12,779 bases of DNA from Candidatus Fermentibacterota bacterium (GTDB lineage Bacteria; JAFGKV01). This document shows, piece by piece, positions 7,601 through 12,779 of the stretch. The notes under the pieces were generated by a model. The model was not told the DNA's origin, ran no database searches, and saw only the letters and a program-made list of their open reading frames with translations. The position numbers and the translations under genes were made by a program. Each line of letters begins with the position of its first letter. Positions within the stretch are counted from its first letter, which is position 1. The stretch is taken from positions 1-12,779 of the forward strand of contig JAUXFG010000107.1 in NCBI GenBank assembly GCA_030620115.1, given 5' to 3'.

Positions 7601-7802
7601 TGAGGATGATGGAGGGCCATGCTCCGTCATTGCCGCAGAAGTTCGATACGACTGACGCGATCCGCCAGCTGACGGAAACGTCGAATGGGAGGGTTGGGGT
7701 GATGACGTCAATCGGGATCTCATCGTTTTATTTATCCGAGAAGATATTGTTCCGTTCTTCTTCATCCTCCCCCAACCCCCCATCACCCCATTCCTCCAAA
7801 TG

Positions 7803-7836
7803 CGGTCTCCGGCCCGGAGGCCGCTGGCGCCGCCAG
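7803..7836 (-). terminator. Tandem GC-rich hairpins just after nrdJ
   Basis: Two adjacent stems lie about 13-46 nt beyond the nrdJ stop. One is CTGGC/GCCAG (7824-7836, 3-nt loop). The other is CGGTCTCCG/CGGAGGCCG (7803-7823, 3-nt loop, one imperfect pair). No T tract follows on the transcribed side, so a classical intrinsic terminator is not shown. The hairpins may stabilise the transcript end or support termination another way. Confidence 0.4.
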
Positions 7837-7848
7837 GCCCCGCGGACC

Positions 7849-10614
7849 CTAAGAACAGCCGGTGGTGGTCCCGCAGTTGGTGCAGAGATAGCAGCTTCCG
7901 TTGCGGGAGGTGATGCAGCCGCAGTTGGGGCAAGGCGGGCTGTCTGATTGGATTCGCGACACCCTGCGTTCCCTATCCTCCACATCGAGCACCGTACCGA
8001 ACGGAAGCTCGAGCTGCGGTTGCTGGGCGAGAAGCTCAGCCTCGTCAGGAGGGAGGAACTTCATGGAGAGCCAGCGAAAAATGTAGTCGAGGACAGACTT
8101 GGCTCGGGGAATATCGCGGTTGGTCGTGGCTCCGGAAGGTTCGAACCGCATGTGGCTGAATTTGTCCACAAGCACACGAAGGGGTACTCCGTACTGAAGC
8201 ATGATGGAAGTCGCGGTGGCAAAGGAATCCATGAGGCCGGAAACCACGGATCCTTCCTTGGCCATACGCACGAAAATCTCGCCGGGAGAATTATCTTCGT
8301 ACTTCCCCACCGTGATGTATCCCTCATGGCCACCGATGGAGAACTTGTGGGTGATTGCCTCCCGCTCTTCAGGAAGTCTGCGGCGAACGGGGCGTTTTCG
8401 CGCCGGCGCCGCGGGTTGTTTGATAGCGAGTGGCTGGTCGCTCTTGCACCCATCGCGGTAGATGGCAATGGACTTCAAGCCCATGCGCCAAGCCTCCACG
8501 AAGATATCAAAAATCTCATCCACCGTGGTGTCATGTGATGCATTCACTGTTTTAGAGATAGCGCCCGAGATGAATGGTTGGACGGCGCCCATCATACGGA
8601 TGTGTCCTTTGGCGCTGATGCTCCTGCCCCCTGCTTCCGGCGGAAGGGCGCAATCAAACACGGGAAGGTGTTCATCTTTGAGCCTGGGCGCTCCCTCAAG
8701 GGATCCGTGGTCTTCCAAGTATGAAAGGATGGCCTCGCGATCATTGGAGGAGTAGTTCAGCTTGGTCAAGGCCTTGTCGATGGATTGGTTGACGATACGT
8801 ATGGTGCCGCCATCGACCATCTTCTTATATTTGATCAGTCCAAGGTCCGGTTCGATACCCGTGGTATCACAGTCCATCATGAATGAAATGGTTCCTGTGG
8901 GCGCCAAGACGGTGACCTGCGCGTTCCTGAAGCCAAACTCCTTGCCCCCCTCTTCCGCCAGCTCCCAGGCATGCTCCACCGCATCGAGAAGTTCTTCAGG
9001 CACCAGGTCTTGGTCGATGCCCGGTATGGCCGCGCGGTGCAGACCAATGACGTTGAGCATAGAGTTTCTATTGCAGTCGAATTCAGCAAAGGGACCCAAG
9101 GCCGCCGAAAGCTCCGAGGATACGCGATAGGCCTCGCCTGTCATCAGTGCGGTGACGGCGGCCGCCATCGCACGCCCCTCATCGCTGTGGTAGGGATACC
9201 CCTGGCACATGATCAGGGCGCCAAGATTGGCATACCCCAATCCCAGGGGCCGATAATCGTGGCTGTTGCGAGTTATGTTTTGGGAGGGATATGCTGCGTT
9301 GTCAACAATAATATCTTGTGCTATTATCATGATTCCGACGACATGGCGGAATGTATCTACATCAAGCGATCCATCTTTATTAAGGAATTTCAGAAGATTT
9401 ATTGATGCGAGATTACATGCTGAGTTGTCAATGAACATATATTCGCTGCATGGATTGCTCGCGTTTATTATTGTGCTGTCAGAACATGTATGCCAACGGT
9501 TGATAGTGGTATCAAACTGCAGACCCGGATCGCCGCATTCGTGGGTTGATTCCGTGATGAGTCGAAGGAGATCCCGCGCATTCTTGCGCTCGATGACTTC
9601 TCCTGTGGTCACCGCGCATAGCTCGATCACCTGGTTTTTGACCGCCTTCTCCATGAACTCGTCGGATACTCGAACCGAGTTGTTGGAGTTCTGGAAGAAG
9701 ACAGAAGAGTATGCCTCGCCATTGATATCGCCATCATATCCCGCGGTTATCAGTGCCTTTGCTTTGCGCTCCTCCTTGACCTTGCAGAGCACAAATTCCT
9801 CGATATCGGGGTGCTGTGCGTTGAGGATGACCATCTTGGCGGCACGGCGGGTCTTGCCGCCGGATTTGATAACCCCGGCGAAGGCATCGTAGCCACGCAT
9901 GAAGGAAACCGGACCGGAAGCCCATCCTCCCGATGAAAGATGCTCTTTGCTCGACCGGAGTGAGGACAGGTTTGTTCCCGTACCGCTGCCGTGTTTGAAC
10001 AGCGTACCCTCGATCTTTGCCAGATCAAGGATAGAGTCCATAGTGTCTTCCACCGAATTGATGAAGCACGCGGAACACTGGGGTTTCTTTTCCACGCCAA
10101 CATTGAACCAAACCGGGCTGTTGAAAGCGGCGTACTGATGGACCAGCACATGCTTCAGTTCCTGCGAGAATGTGGTGGCCGATTCGCCATCGGCGAAATA
10201 CCCGTCTTTGATTCCCCACTCGGTAATGGTGTCCACCACGCGGCCGATGAGTTGACGGACACTGTGCTCACGCTCGACGCCGTCCACGGAACCTTTGAAG
10301 TACTTGGATGCGACCACATTGGTGGCCGTGGCTGACCAGAAGGACGGCACCTCGACATCTTGTTGCTCAAAAACACTCTTGCCCTCGGCAGAGATGATCG
10401 ATGCGCTTCTCTTCTCCCATTTCACCTCGGAGAACGGGTCTGATCCTGCTTCTGAGAACCAACGTCGTATCTTCATGGCCCCTGGCCCTTGGGCGAGGCC
10501 GATCCTTTCGCTTGGGATCCGCACCTCCTGGCGCAAAGGCTCCTGTGATGTCCAAAGCTTGAGCTGGCCGGGATCCAATATTCCGGGCTCACTGTATCTG
10601 GTTGCGCGTTCCAT
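7849..10614 (-). CDS. nrdJ: Adenosylcobalamin-dependent (class II) ribonucleotide reductase
   Basis: A 921-aa cytoplasmic enzyme that reduces ribonucleotides to deoxyribonucleotides with a vitamin B12 radical, independent of oxygen. Numbered from the ATG at 10614, visible motifs are QCSACFINSVED at 179-190 (first redox cysteine), HGSGTGTNLSSLR at 208-220, the radical motif NPCSE at 387-391 with Cys389 and Glu391, the second redox cysteine in NSACNLASINL at 397-407, and LAPTGTISFMMDCDTTGIEPD at 570-590. A TSCPD-type domain follows near 750-850. The last 28 residues carry CPNCG, CYLC and CGTTTGC, the mobile cysteine-rich tail that re-reduces the active site. The frame opens at an ATG at 10635, but the ATG at 10614 has GGAG seven bases ahead, so I chose it. 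Many relatives begin near the MKIRRWF segment (ATG at 10476), leaving about 46 extra N-terminal residues here. It is a single gene with no class I partner in view. Confidence 0.97.
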   Translation of the reverse strand: MERATRYSEPGILDPGQLKLWTSQEPLRQEVRIPSERIGLAQGPGAMKIRRWFSEAGSDPFSEVKWEKRSASIISAEGKSVFEQQDVEVPSFWSATATNVVASKYFKGSVDGVEREHSVRQLIGRVVDTITEWGIKDGYFADGESATTFSQELKHVLVHQYAAFNSPVWFNVGVEKKPQCSACFINSVEDTMDSILDLAKIEGTLFKHGSGTGTNLSSLRSSKEHLSSGGWASGPVSFMRGYDAFAGVIKSGGKTRRAAKMVILNAQHPDIEEFVLCKVKEERKAKALITAGYDGDINGEAYSSVFFQNSNNSVRVSDEFMEKAVKNQVIELCAVTTGEVIERKNARDLLRLITESTHECGDPGLQFDTTINRWHTCSDSTIINASNPCSEYMFIDNSACNLASINLLKFLNKDGSLDVDTFRHVVGIMIIAQDIIVDNAAYPSQNITRNSHDYRPLGLGYANLGALIMCQGYPYHSDEGRAMAAAVTALMTGEAYRVSSELSAALGPFAEFDCNRNSMLNVIGLHRAAIPGIDQDLVPEELLDAVEHAWELAEEGGKEFGFRNAQVTVLAPTGTISFMMDCDTTGIEPDLGLIKYKKMVDGGTIRIVNQSIDKALTKLNYSSNDREAILSYLEDHGSLEGAPRLKDEHLPVFDCALPPEAGGRSISAKGHIRMMGAVQPFISGAISKTVNASHDTTVDEIFDIFVEAWRMGLKSIAIYRDGCKSDQPLAIKQPAAPARKRPVRRRLPEEREAITHKFSIGGHEGYITVGKYEDNSPGEIFVRMAKEGSVVSGLMDSFATATSIMLQYGVPLRVLVDKFSHMRFEPSGATTNRDIPRAKSVLDYIFRWLSMKFLPPDEAELLAQQPQLELPFGTVLDVEDRERRVSRIQSDSPPCPNCGCITSRNGSCYLCTNCGTTTGCS

Positions 10615-10716
10615 GCTCCATCTCCGCGGCCTCATTCGCCGGATTCAAAGCACGATATCCATGCATTCGCCTACCTTTCGGCGACAACCGGACCACATGC
10701 CTTCTGAAAAGGAAAA

Positions 10717-10732
10717 ACACAATATCTTGAGG
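10717..10732 (-). promoter_or_regulatory. NrdR-like box 1 upstream of nrdJ
   Basis: The minus strand reads CCTCAAGATATTGTGT. It matches 13 of 16 positions of the NrdR box consensus ACACWATATATWGTGT as I remember it. It lies immediately downstream of the predicted transcription start. NrdR is the ATP/dATP-sensing repressor of ribonucleotide reductase genes, so repression of nrdJ when dATP is high is the inference. Confidence 0.6.
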
Positions 10733-10740
10733 GCGCGACG

Positions 10741-10769
10741 AGTATCACCCCAAGGGATTGCGTTGTCAA
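10741..10769 (-). promoter_or_regulatory. Sigma70-type promoter of nrdJ
   Basis: On the minus strand a perfect -35 hexamer TTGACA (10769-10764) is followed by a 17-bp spacer and a -10-like GATACT (10746-10741, four of six matches). The start of transcription would be near 10734, giving an untranslated leader of about 120 nt before the ATG at 10614. The placement relative to the two NrdR-like boxes supports it. Confidence 0.65.
10748..10763 (-). promoter_or_regulatory. Weak NrdR-like box 2 inside the promoter spacer
   Basis: The minus strand reads ACGCAATCCCTTGGGG and matches 10 of 16 consensus positions, too few to stand alone. It begins exactly 31 bp from box 1 and fills the spacer between -35 and -10. 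Known NrdR sites usually come in pairs about three helical turns apart, which is why I list it. Confidence 0.4.
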
Positions 10770-10865
10770 GGACGGAGCAATGTCGTCTGCCTGGGGGGGC
10801 ATCTTGACGATAAGGCCGCCGTGCCGCACCTTTGTCCATGATGTTTTTTTTGAAACCGTTCCTGG

Positions 10866-10986
10866 GTTCGGAGGTTCAGAGGTTCAAGGTTCAGGTAGTG
10901 AAGATTCACAAGAGAAGGCAACCCAGAACGCTGAACCTTGAACGGGCAACGCTGAACCCCGAACCCTGAACCCCGGACCTCCGAAC
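10866..10986. repeat. Imperfect inverted repeat of GTTCAG/CTGAAC words
   Basis: The outer arms GTTCGGAGGT (10866-10875) and ACCTCCGAAC (10977-10986) are perfectly complementary. Inside them, GTTCAAGGTTCAG (10882-10894) pairs with CTGAACCTTGAAC (10931-10943). Extra GAACCC-type units at 10944-10976 break the symmetry. The right arm ends within 20 bp of the translation start of the HD-GYP gene, so a folded leader could affect its ribosome access. Confidence 0.7.
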
Positions 10987-11002
10987 GACAATGGAAGTGC
11001 AG

Positions 11003-12580
11003 ATGACTGACGAGCAAATCCGGGCCTTTTCGCAACAGATAGCGCGCCTTCCCGCGCTCTCGACCTTGGCCTCTGAGGAATACCGGGACGCATCGAGTAT
11101 AATAGAAGAGCTCGTGGAGGAAATCAAAAAGAGAACTGCTGAGTCACCATTCGATTTCGCTCTGGCCAAAGCTCTCGTGGAGGACTTGAGAAGAATCGGT
11201 GACCCGTCGGCTGCTGAGATCGTGGCCGAACGGGGGGCGGGGATCTGCGAAGAGCTTGGCAGAGAGGTCGAGGCAGTCGATCTTCTCAACTGGGCCGGGG
11301 TATCCTGCTTCAATCAATGCGAGTTCTTGGCGGCAACAGAATACTTCCAGCATGCCCTCCGTCTCATCCCCGAAGATGATCAGCGATTCCAGGAAGCCAC
11401 CGTCTGCAACAACTACGGCATTATGCTCTCTGAGCTCGATCATTTTTCCGAAGCGTCTTCCTTGTATACCCGGGCCCTCAAGCTTCTTCTTTCGGCTCCA
11501 CGGGATCGTTTTGTTGCTGCCCGCGGTGTGGAGCCGGAGGCGGTGATCGGAACAATCAATAACAACCGTGGCTGGATTTTTCTTCGCAAGGCGAAGATCG
11601 AACGGAACGACCCTGACCTGCTGACGCGGGCGATCCAATTCTTGGAACAGACCCTGGAATCGAGCCTGCAACCCAGGACGAGGGTCATTGCCGCGGGGAA
11701 TCTTGCGGAGGCATACCTCCTGAGGGGAGATGATGAGGTGGCGGAAGAGATCCTTTCCACATTGGAAGAGGAGTGTTTGTCTCTGAAGCTCCAACAACTG
11801 CTGACGGAGGTATATCGACGGAAGGGTCAGCTCTGTGCGGCCAGAGAGGAGATGGACCAGGCCATGGTGTGGCTGCGAAAGGCCTTGCAATCGAGTCTTA
11901 CCTTCACCAATCCCCGGCAGGAGCTCCGCGCAGTAGAAGAATTTTTCCGCATATTGGGCGATCTCATGGCGAGGGACAACGACCGGCTTGCCGTATTGGA
12001 GGGAGCGGGTGCATCGGTGCTCAACGAGTTGCTGGATTTGCTGAAGAGCAAGGATATGTACACGGGGCATGATCATTCCCGGCGGGTTGCGAGCCTCTCG
12101 AGGAGAATGGCGAGCTTCGCGAAAGCGGAAGGTCGAGGTGGAAGGAGGTGGCTCAAACGGGTCGAGCTCGGGGGGCTGCTCCACGATGTGGGGAAGTTGA
12201 TGATACCATGGAGTCTCCTCAATAGGATCAGGCCCCTCTCTCCCCGGGAGGTGAAGCAGCTTCAGCGGCATCCGCTTGTAGGGGAGGAGCTTCTCGCCAG
12301 GCTGGGCCTTCACGAGTTGGCGATGGTGGTCGGGGAACACCACGAACGACCCGATGGCATGGGCTATCCGCGGGGGAAGGCGGGATTGAGCGACGCAGGA
12401 GCCATTGTGGCAGTGGCGGATGCCTACGAGGCCATGACTTCCCCGTCTCGCGCCTATCGACAGCCGAAGCGGCCGCGTCAGGCGATCACGGAAGTACTGA
12501 CCGGATCAGGCCGGCAGTTCGATCCCAAGGCCGTCGAGGCCCTCTCTCATGCCATCCTCAACGGAGAACTGGGGGTATAG
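11003..12580 (+). CDS. TPR-like / HD-GYP domain protein, probable c-di-GMP phosphodiesterase
   Basis: A 525-aa cytoplasmic protein with no membrane segment or signal peptide. Residues about 90-300 are helical TPR-like repeats, for example AATEYFQHALRLIPE followed by CNNYGIMLSELDHFSEASSLYTRALKLL. The C-terminal 180 residues form an HD-GYP domain. Numbered from the ATG at 11003, this has LLHDVGK at 392-398 (metal-binding His394 and Asp395), HP at 423-424, the signature HHERPDGMGYP at 446-456, VAVADAYEAMTS at 469-480, and GRQFDPKAVEAL near the end. All metal and substrate motifs look intact, so it probably hydrolyses cyclic di-GMP, with the TPR part binding a partner or signal. The ATG at 11003 has GGAAG five bases ahead. 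An in-frame ATG at 10991 has no Shine-Dalgarno. It is transcribed divergently from nrdJ and no diguanylate cyclase is in view. Confidence 0.93.
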   Translation: MTDEQIRAFSQQIARLPALSTLASEEYRDASSIIEELVEEIKKRTAESPFDFALAKALVEDLRRIGDPSAAEIVAERGAGICEELGREVEAVDLLNWAGVSCFNQCEFLAATEYFQHALRLIPEDDQRFQEATVCNNYGIMLSELDHFSEASSLYTRALKLLLSAPRDRFVAARGVEPEAVIGTINNNRGWIFLRKAKIERNDPDLLTRAIQFLEQTLESSLQPRTRVIAAGNLAEAYLLRGDDEVAEEILSTLEEECLSLKLQQLLTEVYRRKGQLCAAREEMDQAMVWLRKALQSSLTFTNPRQELRAVEEFFRILGDLMARDNDRLAVLEGAGASVLNELLDLLKSKDMYTGHDHSRRVASLSRRMASFAKAEGRGGRRWLKRVELGGLLHDVGKLMIPWSLLNRIRPLSPREVKQLQRHPLVGEELLARLGLHELAMVVGEHHERPDGMGYPRGKAGLSDAGAIVAVADAYEAMTSPSRAYRQPKRPRQAITEVLTGSGRQFDPKAVEALSHAILNGELGV

Positions 12581-12590
12581 GGGGATGGGA

Positions 12591-12625
12591 GGGATGGGAG
12601 AAGGAAGCGTTCAGCGTTCAGATGA
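12591..12625. repeat. 35-bp inverted copy of positions 24-58
   Basis: The word begins GGGATGGGAGAAGGAAGCG and continues with a tandem GCGTTCAGCGTTCAG core. Its exact reverse complement is at 24-58, about 12.5 kb away. A partial, varied copy is at 12755-12779. Related ACGCTGAAC words occur at 10928-10936 and 10949-10957. Confidence 0.85.
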
Positions 12626-12644
12626 CAGAACGAGGAAGAAAGAG

Positions 12645-12745
12645 AGATTCTTCGCTCCCTGCGGTCGCTCAGAATGACAGTGGTAGTGTGCAAAAGTATG
12701 TGGGACTACGTGTCATTCTGAGGGAGCAGTGCGACCGAAGAATCT
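12645..12745. repeat. Palindromic repeat element, copy 2
   Basis: Arms of 35 nt (12645-12679 and 12711-12745) flank a 31-nt loop. The outer 10 and inner 12 nt of the arms pair perfectly, as in copy 1 at 7336-7435, and the flanks GAAGAAAGAGAG and GGGTGGGG are also shared. The loops differ between copies while the arm ends are conserved, which suggests a constrained stem-loop. It lies about 65 bp after the HD-GYP stop and might act as its transcript end, though no T tract follows. Confidence 0.8.
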
Positions 12746-12779
12746 GGGTGGGGTGATGGGAGGAAGAGAGCGTTCAGCG

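Larger units (their letters stand above)
7230..7848. repeat. 619-bp non-coding stretch dominated by mosaic repeats
   Basis: I see no credible gene between the amylase start and the nrdJ stop. In order it holds a 42-bp word at 7261-7302 that recurs at 7474-7516 (GGATTGCGAAATG, then GATTGGG, then GAAGAATCTGGAATCTG). Next come a stem-loop repeat at 7336-7435, then GCGAAATGTTGGATTG at 7456-7471 and again at 7531-7546. An inverted copy of the GATGTT-type tandem word sits at 7561-7600. A GGAGGGCCATGCTCC segment near 7611-7625 resembles another dispersed repeat I remember from similar genomes. From about 7640 to 7800 the sequence looks unique, including an A/T-rich patch at 7728-7750, but I could not define a promoter. 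Two GC-rich hairpins follow at 7803-7836. The promoter of the amylase operon should lie here, but none was convincing. Confidence 0.7.
10615..10990. other. Divergent intergenic region between nrdJ and the HD-GYP gene
   Basis: These 376 bp separate two divergent genes. The nrdJ-proximal part (10615-10770) holds the nrdJ leader, promoter and NrdR-like boxes. The middle (about 10771-10860) looks unique, with a T-rich run at 10844-10852. The rest (10866-10986) is an imperfect palindrome built from GGTTCAG/CTGAACC words. A TTGACG at 10804-10809 on the plus strand could be a -35 for the HD-GYP gene, but no -10 follows at good spacing. Confidence 0.6.
12581..12779. repeat. Repeat-filled tail of the window
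   Basis: I see no gene here. Positions 12591-12625 are the exact inverted copy of 24-58. Positions 12645-12745 are the second palindromic element, and 12755-12779 start another GCGTTCAGCG word that runs off the end. The first repeat word begins within about 10 bp of the HD-GYP stop codon. Confidence 0.75.

Noticed and set aside
7347-7947. Several overlapping 60-115-codon frames in the 7230-7848 gap
   Set aside because: They translate the repeats in several frames on both strands, with no start signal or family resemblance.
10615-10733. Cobalamin riboswitch in the nrdJ leader
   Set aside because: The leader is only about 120 nt and shows no B12-box-like core, too short for a complete cobalamin riboswitch.
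11144-12343. A 399-codon open frame on the minus strand
   Set aside because: It is antisense to the well-supported HD-GYP gene, has low-complexity composition and no recognisable motif. It is a codon-bias shadow.
7336-12745. Composite transposon bounded by the two palindromic elements
   Set aside because: No transposase lies inside or beside the segment, and target-site duplications were not evident. It is kept only as a structural observation.

Overview
The window looks like a chromosomal segment from an uncultivated bacterium, probably a metagenome-assembled genome. It has moderately high GC by eye and compact same-strand gene blocks. The gaps between blocks are packed with short degenerate repeats of the kind I associate with Verrucomicrobia, Eisenbacteria, Hydrogenedentes-like and similar lineages. 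I cannot place it to phylum. Nothing looks phage- or plasmid-derived, and I see no transposase, integrase, tRNA, rRNA or CRISPR array.

Block 1 (7229 down to 165, minus strand). First comes a multi-module GH13 alpha-amylase-family protein of 883 aa. Its 3' end overlaps the start of a three-gene molybdenum hydroxylase set in the order [2Fe-2S] gamma, Mo-binding alpha, FAD beta. The gamma/alpha and alpha/beta junctions are both ATGA stop/start overlaps. About 190 bp further on is a MocA-type molybdopterin cytidylyltransferase, which would make the MCD cofactor that such enzymes use. The beta subunit has a four-cysteine insert spaced like that of 4-hydroxybenzoyl-CoA reductase (HcrB). The alpha subunit also reads as HcrA-like, so a low-potential aryl-CoA-reductase-type enzyme is a better guess than plain xanthine dehydrogenase. 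The true substrate is unknown.

Block 2 (10614 down to 7849, minus strand) is a full-length class II (adenosylcobalamin-dependent) ribonucleotide reductase, nrdJ. Its upstream region has a consensus -35, a 17-bp spacer and a plausible -10. An NrdR-like box lies just after the predicted start of transcription, and a weaker second box lies exactly 31 bp away inside the promoter spacer.

Block 3 (11003 to 12580, plus strand) is divergent from nrdJ. It encodes a TPR-like helical sensor region fused to an intact HD-GYP cyclic-di-GMP phosphodiesterase domain.

The gaps (1-164, 783-972, 7230-7848, 10615-10990, 12581-12779) share a small vocabulary of repeat words in different orders and orientations. 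Examples are two roughly 100-bp stem-loop elements flanking blocks 2 and 3, a 35-bp exact inverted repeat near the two ends of the window, GTTCGATGTTGGATGTT-type tandem words, and CTGAACC-type words. One such repeat appears to encode the last residues of the MocA-like protein. The repeat layer is the least explained content of the window.
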